A program made the position numbers and the translations under genes. This document shows positions 24,657 to 32,142 of a stretch of 64,000 nt of DNA, piece by piece. The stretch comes from JAEUKA01 sp035328405 (GTDB taxonomy: Bacteria; Myxococcota_A; Polyangia; Palsa-1104; JAEUJZ01), in the NCBI GenBank assembly GCA_035328405.1, contig DAOLIT010000016.1:16600-80599 (forward strand), read 5' to 3'. The stretch's first letter is position 1. Each line of letters starts with the position of its first letter. The notes under the pieces are model-generated. The model was not told where the DNA came from, searched no databases, and saw only the letters and a list, made by a program, of their open reading frames with translations.

Positions 24657-25690
24657 GCGCCCCGCTCCATGCTCATCCACATGTCGTGGAAAGGAGGCCA
24701 ATTTTGCGCCGCGCCCAAACATTGGGATTCGGACGATGAATCCGACGACGAATCCGACTGCGTGTCGTTATCGGCGTGGCTCGTTGCATCACCGCGTTTG
24801 AAAAACCGTCGAGGCAGCCCCGCTATCACAGCCAAATGAACGTCATTCCGAGGCGGCTCGCCCTCGCGAGGCTTGTCAGGCATGGCAAATGCGACGATGG
24901 CCTGTCCCTTTTTGTCCAAAGCGACTGCGGGCTCGTCGGCACCGTGTTTGCGGTCGAGCAAAATGGCCTGCCTCGGTTTGTCCGCGCAGGGCGGACACGC
25001 CAAAAGCAAAAGTTCGCTGTCTTGTTCGGCGGAGCGATGAGCAACGCACAACAATCCCGGCACGAGCGGCGCGGGGGAACTGCAACCGAAGGGAGATCTC
25101 TGCACGACCTGACCGCCCGACGCAGAAACTTCAAACACCGCGTCTCCGTCGCGAGTTTGGGCAGTCACAAACACGCTATCGCCAAACGGACTCCACACGG
25201 CCTGCAACAAGCGCGCATCCGGCTGGTCGGGAATTTCGTGCAGGAGCGCCTCCTTGTGGTCGCTTGTGCGGTCGTGTACCCACAAACGAAGTTGCGCGGC
25301 ACCTCCACCGTCGTCGGCCAGGAACGCAAGCTTGGTCCCATCGGGAGAAAACGTCGGCTCGCGATACAAGCGGCCATCGCCCCCGAGCAAACGCCTGGGC
25401 TCGGAATCGCCATCGGCCAGCGACCAAATTTCGCAAGTTGCACCAACGAGCCGGGTAAACGCCACCGTACCGTCACAAGAAATGCTTGCGCGGCCCGAAA
25501 CCGGCCCGGAAATCACGCGAGCAATTCGGCCTTTGCGATCGGTGAGCGCGAGATGGGCGTCTTGTCCATCCATCACCGTGTGAGCCACAAGCCTCGCGTC
25601 AGGAGACAGCGACGGAAGAAGGTGGTGTGACAATCCGGCAGTCAAACGGCGCAACTTGGCCAAGTGTATCTCTCGAAAATGACGTGTCAT
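24653..25690 (-). CDS. TolB-like beta-propeller protein, cytoplasmic
   Basis: A 345-residue protein with PD40-type repeats (SLSPDARLVAHTVMDG, FSPDGTKLAFLADDGG, WSPFGDSVFVTAQT) but more diverged than the one at 7016. There is no signal peptide: the N-terminus is MTRHFREIHLAKLRRLTAGL. Near the C-terminus is a Ser/Asp-rich stretch (DNDTQSDSSSDSSSESQ). The start at 25690 follows AAGGAAG with a 7-base spacer; a longer frame to 25885 has no support. It overlaps the ppx/gppA start by 4 bases (ATGA), so the two are coupled. The function is unknown; a binding role linked to the phosphatase is an inference. Confidence 0.8.
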   Translation of the reverse strand: MTRHFREIHLAKLRRLTAGLSHHLLPSLSPDARLVAHTVMDGQDAHLALTDRKGRIARVISGPVSGRASISCDGTVAFTRLVGATCEIWSLADGDSEPRRLLGGDGRLYREPTFSPDGTKLAFLADDGGGAAQLRLWVHDRTSDHKEALLHEIPDQPDARLLQAVWSPFGDSVFVTAQTRDGDAVFEVSASGGQVVQRSPFGCSSPAPLVPGLLCVAHRSAEQDSELLLLACPPCADKPRQAILLDRKHGADEPAVALDKKGQAIVAFAMPDKPREGEPPRNDVHLAVIAGLPRRFFKRGDATSHADNDTQSDSSSDSSSESQCLGAAQNWPPFHDMWMSMERGA

Positions 25691-25764
25691 GTTGGTGCTT
25701 CCTTTTGGCACAACGGAAAACTGGAAACGGAAAAACGGCGCAACACAAAAGACGAAACGCACAA

Positions 25765-27348
25765 ATGGTATCGAGCCCCACGGCAACCCGGAAGCAAAAC
25801 CCCGAATCATCGCCGCCAGAACCCAGCACGAACCCAGCGCGCAACCGAGCCCGGACTGCGCGGTGTGAGCAAGGCTTGACAGCACCTACAGAAGCTCACC
25901 ATGCTGCCGCCGTGTCTTCGGTCCCTTCAGCCTTTCCATCCGTCTATTTTGTAAGCCTCGGTTGTCCCAAAAATCGCGTGGACACCGAGGTCATGCTGGG
26001 CCTTTCTTCTCGGGCTGGCCATCGCTTGACCGAAAAACCCGACGAAGCGGATGTCATCGTTGTGAACACCTGCGGCTTCATCGGCGCTGCCAAAGAGGAA
26101 TCGGTGGACACAATCCTGGAAATGGCGGCGTACAAGAAAAGCGGTCGGTGTCAGCGGTTGGTGGTGACGGGTTGCTTGTCTCAACGATATCCGACGGAAC
26201 TGCACCACGAAATTCCTGAAATCGATCACATCTTGGGTTCTGGCGAAGTGGATAAGATCGCTGAGGCCATCCACGGCAGCGTCGCTGTGATCGATGTGGG
26301 GAAAACGCCGCAGTATTTGTACGACCACGACACGCCGCGCCCGGCTTCCCAGGTCAGTTTTTCGCGATACGTCAAAATCGCCGAGGGCTGCGACAGGCCG
26401 TGCGGCTTTTGCATCATTCCGGCGCTGCGAGGTTCGCAACGCAGCCGCTCGATGGATTCGATCGAACAAGAGATTGCAACGCTGTCGCGACAGGGCACAG
26501 TCGAAATCAATCTCGTGGCGCAGGATTTGACGCTGTACGGCAAAGACCTACCGTCTCCTACTGAAGCGCCCGCCTCCCTGCCGAATCTGTTGCGGCGCAT
26601 CGGACACAGAACGCCGAACGCTCCCGGCGCACTGCGTTGGGTTCGGCTGCACTATGCGTATCCAACTGCGGTCACCGATGAGCTGCTCAAAGTGATGGCT
26701 CAAAGCGAGCTGGTGGTGCCGTACCTGGATTGTCCGCTGCAACACATCGACGACAAAGTGCTCAAGCTGATGCGGCGCGGACATACGGAAAAAACGGTGC
26801 TGCGGTTGCTTGAAAGAACGCGGCGGCTTTTGCCGAATGTGTTTTTTCGGACGGCGTTCATCGTCGGCCACCCTGGCGAAAGCGAGGAGGCTTTTACGGC
26901 GCTGTGCCAGTTTGTGGAAGACGCCGAACTCGACCATGTTGGCGTGTTTCCCTATTCCCAAGAGGAAGGCACGCCGTCAGCGGAACTGCCGGATCAGGTG
27001 CCACCAAACGTCGCGCAACAAAGGCAGCGTGAGCTTTTGCGCATCCAGCGGCGCGTGGTCCAAAAAAAGCGGAAAAGCCTGCTGGGTCGCAGCTTGGAGG
27101 TGCTCGTGGAAGGCCCGTCCGAAGAAAGCGACTTTCTGTTGCAGGGCCGGCACAAAGGACAAGCGCCCGAAATAGACGGGCATGTCTATCTCACGCTCGG
27201 GGAAAGGAGCCCAGACGGACCGCTGCCCAAGGGCACGCTCGTGTCGGCTCAGATCGTGCGTGGCGCTGACTACGACCTTGTTGCGCAAGTGACGGGCATC
27301 GTCGAACCGGCTCCAGCATCGCTGCGAAAGCTGCGAATCGTCTCCTGA
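25765..27348 (+). CDS. rimO: Ribosomal protein S12 methylthiotransferase RimO
   Basis: RimO is a radical-SAM enzyme that adds a methylthio group to the conserved Asp of ribosomal protein S12. The UPF0004 domain carries its three cluster Cys in SLGCPKNRVDTE, VNTCGFIGAA and VVTGCLSQRY. The radical-SAM Cys are in CDRPCGFC, followed by PALRGSQRSRS. A C-terminal TRAM domain follows (about the last 65 residues, EVLVEGPSEESDFLLQGR). From the ATG at 25765 the protein has 527 residues, with a low-complexity leader of about 50; a GTG at 25912 would give 478, closer to the usual ~440. The start is undecided. It is divergent from the propeller gene. Confidence 0.93.
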   Translation: MVSSPTATRKQNPESSPPEPSTNPARNRARTARCEQGLTAPTEAHHAAAVSSVPSAFPSVYFVSLGCPKNRVDTEVMLGLSSRAGHRLTEKPDEADVIVVNTCGFIGAAKEESVDTILEMAAYKKSGRCQRLVVTGCLSQRYPTELHHEIPEIDHILGSGEVDKIAEAIHGSVAVIDVGKTPQYLYDHDTPRPASQVSFSRYVKIAEGCDRPCGFCIIPALRGSQRSRSMDSIEQEIATLSRQGTVEINLVAQDLTLYGKDLPSPTEAPASLPNLLRRIGHRTPNAPGALRWVRLHYAYPTAVTDELLKVMAQSELVVPYLDCPLQHIDDKVLKLMRRGHTEKTVLRLLERTRRLLPNVFFRTAFIVGHPGESEEAFTALCQFVEDAELDHVGVFPYSQEEGTPSAELPDQVPPNVAQQRQRELLRIQRRVVQKKRKSLLGRSLEVLVEGPSEESDFLLQGRHKGQAPEIDGHVYLTLGERSPDGPLPKGTLVSAQIVRGADYDLVAQVTGIVEPAPASLRKLRIVS

Positions 27349-27445
27349 GTCGCTTTCGGGCGCAGAAGAGGCGAGCCATCCCAGCGAAAGCCGCCGCACG
27401 GAGCGCCTCCGTCCCTCGTCGCCGCACCACCCGCAAGCCTTGTCC

Positions 27446-27706
27446 CTAGTCCTCGTCTTTGCTGCCCAAATCGACCTTGCGAGGACCCATGATTCCGGCT
27501 TCCGTGCGCATCGCCGACGCTTCACCGTCCAAACCATAGTCGCGCATCTTGTCGTACAAAGCGCGCCGAGAAACGCCGAGCCACGCTGCCGTCTGGCTGT
27601 TGTGGCCTCGATGCATTCTCAGTGCTTTCAAAATGAAGTCCCGTTCACACCGGCGAAGAAACTTCGCCAAGCGCCCCTCTGATCGTGGTCTTCGTGCAGT
27701 AGTCAC
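27446..27706 (-). CDS. Small Fis-type helix-turn-helix DNA-binding protein
   Basis: About 86 residues with one recognisable domain: LRRCERDFILKALRMHRGHN followed by SQTAAWLGVSRRALYDKMRDYGL, the Fis/HTH_8 helix-turn-helix that normally ends NtrC-type sigma-54 activators. No receiver or AAA+ domain is present, so it is an orphan DNA-binding module. The longest frame begins with TTG at 27742, but a TATAAT hexamer overlaps that codon, so GTG at 27706 (with AAGGTG 6 bases upstream) or 27715 is more likely. It probably acts as a homodimeric regulator or architectural protein. It is divergent from the tail-anchored coiled-coil gene across about 240 bases. Confidence 0.78.
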   Translation of the reverse strand: MTTARRPRSEGRLAKFLRRCERDFILKALRMHRGHNSQTAAWLGVSRRALYDKMRDYGLDGEASAMRTEAGIMGPRKVDLGSKDED

Positions 27707-27741
27707 CGGAATCACCTTACGAAACTTTCGATTGCCGTTCA

Positions 27742-27747
27742 ATTATA
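27742..27747 (-). promoter_or_regulatory. Consensus -10 hexamer for the Fis-type gene
   Basis: The minus strand reads TATAAT here. The nearest TTGNCA-like hexamer (TTGTCA at 27760-27765) is only 12 bases away, too close for a standard spacer. If used, transcription would start near 27735, which excludes the TTG start at 27742. Confidence 0.4.
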
Positions 27748-27844
27748 GAGTGATTTAGATGACAAAAATACTTCCAGCAGATAGACCTCACAGAGCGGTT
27801 GCCGTCATTTTTCCCGTCGAAAGATGTGTTTGAACTCACACTTT

Positions 27845-27884
27845 GTTGCGGTTTGTAGGTCCCGTCTTCCGGGAAGCAAGCAAC
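27845..27884 (+). promoter_or_regulatory. Possible structured leader upstream of the tail-anchored protein gene
   Basis: GTTGC (27845-27849) pairs with GCAAC (27880-27884) around an inner hairpin TCCCG-TCTTC-CGGGA (27860-27874). A second small hairpin, GCCCG-TAAA-CGGGC, sits at 27917-27930, directly before the GAGGAC ribosome binding site of the gene at 27944. This could influence translation; no known riboswitch motif was recognised. Confidence 0.3.
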
Positions 27885-27943
27885 TCGTACTACCATGCGG
27901 CCCCTTTGGCTTCTGAGCCCGTAAACGGGCGAGGACGTGTCGC

Positions 27944-29665
27944 ATGGTGAAAAAGCCCGTTTGTGTTTCAGCGGAATCTCCTCCTGCTGATTTCGAGGAA
28001 GACACGCTGCTGCCGCCGCCAGCCCCCGGTCTTGTACGGCCCGAGCTGCCCGCGTGGTCGCAAGATTCGCTTGATGCCGTTGAGCACGCGGAATGGCCTA
28101 TGCCCTCCCCGGAGATTCCCTCTTTGGCAGAGCCTGAAACAGCGTCCTCGGCGACGGTTTCAGACGGTGAAGTAGCCGAAAACCACGAGGCGATGTCTCG
28201 AGTGCTCGCCGAACTTCCCGTGATTCGCACCGAGCGGATTTCTATTCTGGGATTGGGTGCTGCGACGGCAAGCACGTCCGAGGTTCACCCCACAGACGCG
28301 CACGTTGTCGTACATGAACCTTGCGGCCTCGATCCCGCAGCGACGGTCGAAATCGCACCGGTGCCGCTGTCCCACACGATGCGATTTCCAGCGGTGCTGC
28401 CGTCTGTGCCGTTGCCCAATCCACAGCCGACAAATCATGAAACCGTCAAACTCGCGCCAGTTTCGCACGACCTGACGCAGCGTTTTCCGACGGTTGCACG
28501 ACTCAATCGCGTTTCGACAGACTCGACTCCTTCCGTCGCAGCCAACCGTGTCGAACAGTCGCCCGATGCAACGGCGCAAAATCCGGTCGTCGATCCGGCG
28601 TCTTTTGCCGACACAGCCGAGTTTGCAGCGGCGGCTCTTCGCTCAGCGGAAACGCTCGAAGTCCCGGTCGTGATTTCAGATTCCAAGGATGCGCGCCATT
28701 TCTCTTCTGGCACCAAATCGATTCCAAGAATCAGCCTGCCGCCGCCAAGCGAAGACAGTTTGCCGCCTCTGCCGTTGCTCTCATCCTCTGATACGTTTTT
28801 CGGACGCATTTCCTATGCTGCGTCGGGGCTGCGCTCGGTCTGGCGCAGGAACAAACAGCTTGGACGTTTGCGCCGGGAACTGGCCGATCGAATCGCAGCG
28901 TATGAGCGCGCATTGATACAGCTTGGGGAGCTTTCCTATGCTGAAGGCGTCGAACTGGCACCTTTCCTCGTCGACAATCCCAAGCTGGCCAGCGACCTGT
29001 TCGACCAGAAGCGGTTGACTCAGCCAGCGACGGAGCAATATGTTGCGCGCGTGCAAAAAGAGCGTCGGGCCCTTGCGCGAAAGCAGGCGCTCCTGTCGTC
29101 TGAGCTCCGCGTCCTCGACCGTCGCCGAGATGATTTGTATCAACGTCTTTTGGCCGTGGCGAGAGACCCGAACTGTTCAGAGTCAAGCAGCGATGCGCGC
29201 TACTCGATCGGCAACGAGCTGTCCTCCCTCGAAAGCGAGCGCCACAACATCGCCGTGCGTCTGGGGGAGGCGCGCGCGGATTTGCGCCTTTTGCATAGAC
29301 ACGGCCACAACATTCAAGCTCGCAAGCGGCAGTTGTCCTATGTGCTCAGCCTCGAACATGCTGCGTCCGCAGGTCGAGCGCCGCATCTTTTGCTGTTGGG
29401 TGCGGTGACGTTGCGTGTGCAACCGCCTCAAACCGAAAACAAGCAGGCGCGCTTTGAGATGCTCTATTCGCTTCTCGGTGCGCTGCGAGCCGGGATTTGC
29501 AAAGTTGAAACACGCCTCGCAATTCTCGACGGAGAAAGAAGATCGGCAGACCAAAGAACCTTTTTCTCGACGCTGTGGACATTGGCGGCAGCAGCACTTT
29601 TGGCCGTGACAGCTTTGGGAGGGCTGCTGTATTTCCTCCTCAACGGCTCACGCTGGCCCGGTTAG
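27944..29665 (+). CDS. Hypothetical tail-anchored coiled-coil protein
   Basis: A 573-residue protein I do not recognise. Residues 1 to about 270 are low-complexity (Pro, Ala, Ser, Glu, Val) with two related short motifs, LSHTMRFPAV and VSHDLTQRFPTV. From about 290 to 520 it becomes helical and basic (RNKQLGRLRRELADRI, VQKERRALARKQALLSSELRVLDRRRDDLYQ), suggesting an antiparallel coiled coil. One membrane helix near the C-terminus (LAAAALLAVTALGGLLYFLL) is followed by only a few residues, so it is probably tail-anchored with the bulk in the cytoplasm. GAGGA lies about 9 bases before the ATG. Its last 18 bases overlap the end of the convergent pseudouridine synthase gene. Confidence 0.72.
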   Translation: MVKKPVCVSAESPPADFEEDTLLPPPAPGLVRPELPAWSQDSLDAVEHAEWPMPSPEIPSLAEPETASSATVSDGEVAENHEAMSRVLAELPVIRTERISILGLGAATASTSEVHPTDAHVVVHEPCGLDPAATVEIAPVPLSHTMRFPAVLPSVPLPNPQPTNHETVKLAPVSHDLTQRFPTVARLNRVSTDSTPSVAANRVEQSPDATAQNPVVDPASFADTAEFAAAALRSAETLEVPVVISDSKDARHFSSGTKSIPRISLPPPSEDSLPPLPLLSSSDTFFGRISYAASGLRSVWRRNKQLGRLRRELADRIAAYERALIQLGELSYAEGVELAPFLVDNPKLASDLFDQKRLTQPATEQYVARVQKERRALARKQALLSSELRVLDRRRDDLYQRLLAVARDPNCSESSSDARYSIGNELSSLESERHNIAVRLGEARADLRLLHRHGHNIQARKRQLSYVLSLEHAASAGRAPHLLLLGAVTLRVQPPQTENKQARFEMLYSLLGALRAGICKVETRLAILDGERRSADQRTFFSTLWTLAAAALLAVTALGGLLYFLLNGSRWPG

Positions 29666-30760
29666 TCGAGAGAGAAAGTGCGACAAATCGTCCGGCAAAT
29701 CGGTCTCGAACCGGACAACCGCGTGTGTGCGAGGGTGTGGAAAGGCAAGACCTGCCGCATGGAGTGCGTGACGACCGAGGGTGAGACGATGTGCGACAGC
29801 CTCATCTCCGTGTTCTGACCATTCCAAAAACAGCTTTTCGTCGGGATACAGTTTGTCACCGACGATGGGAAAACCTGCGTGGCACAGGTGAACCCGAATT
29901 TGATGTTGCCGTCCAGTTCGAGGCCGACATTCGACGAGCGTGTGGCCGTAAAAACGACGCAACACACGCACGACGGTTTGGGCCGGCACACCGCCCTGCG
30001 TCTCGTCGCAAACGGCCATTTTGACGCGCACAAGCTGTCCCGCAGGACCCATGGGCTGGTCGATGATCCATGCCTCTCCGTCGGGAAGATCGAGTTCTCC
30101 ATGGACAATGGCCAGATAACGTTTCTCGACGAGCCGACGTTGAAACGCCGTTTTCAGAACCGATGCTGCACCTGCATTTCGTGCCACCAACATCAGGCCG
30201 GAAGTCTCTCGGTCGAGCCTGTGACACACCTGTAGGGTCTGGCCAGGAAAACGCTCTCTCAAAACCGCCGTCAGCGTCGAAAAATGATACCGCGCAGTCG
30301 GATGAATCGGCAGGCCGGCGGGTTTGTCGATGACGTAGAAATCGGGATCTTCGTGAACCACCGAAATGTTGCGCGGCACCTCGGGTTCTTGCGGCGCTGG
30401 GCGACGAAAACTGACACGTTGACCCGCAAACACACGCATGTTTTTCCGCGCCAACCGCCCCTCGACATCGCAATCGCCCGAAATGACGCGCTGGATACGC
30501 GCTCGAGACAAGCGGCGAATTTTTTTTTGCAAAAAACGATCGAGGCGAAACCCGTCACACTCGGCCTCGACGACAAAACGCTGTTCGATCAGTTTGTGGC
30601 CCTGCGCATCGACAAGAACCGCCGTTTTCTGCACATCTTTTTCGGATTGATTCGACTCACGATCGATCTCATCCGTTTCGTCCTCTTCTCCGTCGGAAAA
30701 GACATCCTCCGCGAATGCGGTTTCATCCGAACACGACAGGTTCACAGCGGAAGGCCGCAT
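29648..30760 (-). CDS. RluA/RluD-family pseudouridine synthase
   Basis: A 370-residue RNA pseudouridine synthase. An acidic N-terminal region of about 60 residues precedes an S4-like RNA-binding domain (RLDRFLQKKIRRLSRARIQRVI). The catalytic domain has VIDKPAGLPIHPT, the active-site Asp in CHRLDRETSGLML, and RPRTGRQHQIRVHLCHAGFPIVGDKLY, the classical RluA-family motifs. It most likely modifies 23S rRNA; which uridine cannot be told from motifs. It lies 3 bases after rlmI on the same strand, so two rRNA-modifying enzymes are probably co-expressed. Its 3' end overlaps the convergent gene by 18 bases. Confidence 0.9.
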   Translation of the reverse strand: MRPSAVNLSCSDETAFAEDVFSDGEEDETDEIDRESNQSEKDVQKTAVLVDAQGHKLIEQRFVVEAECDGFRLDRFLQKKIRRLSRARIQRVISGDCDVEGRLARKNMRVFAGQRVSFRRPAPQEPEVPRNISVVHEDPDFYVIDKPAGLPIHPTARYHFSTLTAVLRERFPGQTLQVCHRLDRETSGLMLVARNAGAASVLKTAFQRRLVEKRYLAIVHGELDLPDGEAWIIDQPMGPAGQLVRVKMAVCDETQGGVPAQTVVRVLRRFYGHTLVECRPRTGRQHQIRVHLCHAGFPIVGDKLYPDEKLFLEWSEHGDEAVAHRLTLGRHALHAAGLAFPHPRTHAVVRFETDLPDDLSHFLSRLTGPA

Positions 30761-30763
30761 CCC

Positions 30764-32023
30764 TTAGCCCACGACGCACAAAGCGAATTTGAGGTAACGC
30801 CCCTCGGGAAAGGCGGGGAGCGTCGGATGATCGGCTGGCTGGCCGTGGACCTCGAGGAACCTCAGCGTTTTTCGTCGAAACAGCGCGGCATCGCAAATCG
30901 TCTCGAGGAACATTTTCTCGTCGATGTGGCTGCTGCAAGACGCCGCCGCAAACAAGCCTCCCGGTGCCACCAAATCGAGAGCCTGTTCATGTAGTTTCGT
31001 GTACGCAGAAATCGCGCTTGAAACGGCCTGTGCCGTCGGTGCGAAACTCGGCGGATCGACGATGACCAGATCGAACCGCTCACCTCTGGCTTGGGTCTGC
31101 TGAAGCACGGAAAACACGTCATCGACGACAAATTCGTGCTGATCAAGCGGCAAACCCGCCAGTTGTACGTTGCGTTTTGCCGTCTCGATTGCCGCCTCGG
31201 CCCGATCGACAGAAACGACTCGAGTGGCACCACCCAGGGCCGCCGCGACGGAAAAACCGCCGGTGTACGCAAAACCATTCCAAACGGAAAGCCCGTTGGA
31301 ACACCGACGCACGAGCAAGCGGTTCTCTCGTTGATCCAAAAACATGCCGGTTTTTTGGCCGTGTTCGATATCGACGAGAAGCCGCATTCCGTGCTCCAAA
31401 AACACGAACTCAAACGGGTGCAAACCTCGGTCGTTTTCAGGTAGCACAGGTGGATCGCCAAACAGCAACTTTCCACCATGTCCCTGTCGTCGCTGATAGC
31501 GTTCGTAAATCGTGGAAATGCCGAACATTTCAGCGTGTTTCTGCAACGCCCTCACGACGGAAGGACGCAAACTGGCCGCCGCATCTCCATCGAAAACCAC
31601 GACAGCAACCGGTCCATACACATCAACAATCACGCCGGGCAAACCGTCGCCTTCCCCGTTACACAAACGAAAACCGGTGGTGGTTTTTCCAAGTCCGCAG
31701 ACGGTGCGCAGCCGACAGCGATAGGCCGACAGCAGGCGCAGCGCAATGAAATTCTCGTCGATGGACTGGGCTGGATCGAGTGTGTAAACGCGCACAGCCA
31801 GCGGCGATTGACGGTCAAAAAGCCCTTTGGCCAAAAAACCATCGCGATCGTGGATTTCGACCGCCGTTCCCGTCGGAAGATCAGGAACGGTCTGAAGCGC
31901 CTGACGGTAAATCCACGGATGGCCTCGGTAAATTGCACTCCGAAGCGGGCGCGACAAACGCAGCACGGGAAGCGACGCTGAACTTTTGCCCACACGGGGC
32001 ATGGACGAAATGGGTGTTTGCAT
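30764..32023 (-). CDS. rlmI: Class I SAM-dependent 23S rRNA (cytosine-C5) methyltransferase, RlmI-like
   Basis: RlmI methylates C1962 of 23S rRNA. This 419-residue protein has an N-terminal PUA-like domain (IYRGHPWIYRQAL, GFLAKGLFDRQSPLAVRVY), a central EEHGL-type region and a Rossmann methyltransferase domain: NGFAYTGGFSVAAALGGA (the motif I region), VVSVDRAEAAIETAKRNV (motif II), VIVDPPSFAP (motif IV) and the SCSSHI segment. E. coli RlmI has 396 residues. Related enzymes with the same architecture methylate other positions, so the exact target is inferred. The ATG at 32023 opens a short polar leader; an in-frame ATG at 32002 is possible. It is divergent from clpB. Confidence 0.87.
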   Translation of the reverse strand: MQTPISSMPRVGKSSASLPVLRLSRPLRSAIYRGHPWIYRQALQTVPDLPTGTAVEIHDRDGFLAKGLFDRQSPLAVRVYTLDPAQSIDENFIALRLLSAYRCRLRTVCGLGKTTTGFRLCNGEGDGLPGVIVDVYGPVAVVVFDGDAAASLRPSVVRALQKHAEMFGISTIYERYQRRQGHGGKLLFGDPPVLPENDRGLHPFEFVFLEHGMRLLVDIEHGQKTGMFLDQRENRLLVRRCSNGLSVWNGFAYTGGFSVAAALGGATRVVSVDRAEAAIETAKRNVQLAGLPLDQHEFVVDDVFSVLQQTQARGERFDLVIVDPPSFAPTAQAVSSAISAYTKLHEQALDLVAPGGLFAAASCSSHIDEKMFLETICDAALFRRKTLRFLEVHGQPADHPTLPAFPEGRYLKFALCVVG

Positions 32024-32065
32024 GAGCAGGCAGGCTTCGTAAGGTCATGTCGGGAAAAACGCAAG

Positions 32066-32079
32066 TGCTTGCGCAAGCA
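32066..32079 (+). promoter_or_regulatory. 14-base palindrome upstream of clpB
   Basis: TGCTTGCGCAAGCA is a perfect inverted repeat 63 bases before the clpB start, in the divergent gap with rlmI. It may be an operator for the chaperone gene. It is not the CIRCE element, and no clear sigma-32 promoter was seen next to it. Confidence 0.3.
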
Positions 32080-32142
32080 AGGCGCGTGCTTATGAAAGTT
32101 TTGAGCCAAAACGACCTGCTCAAAACAAGGAGCGAAATCGAC

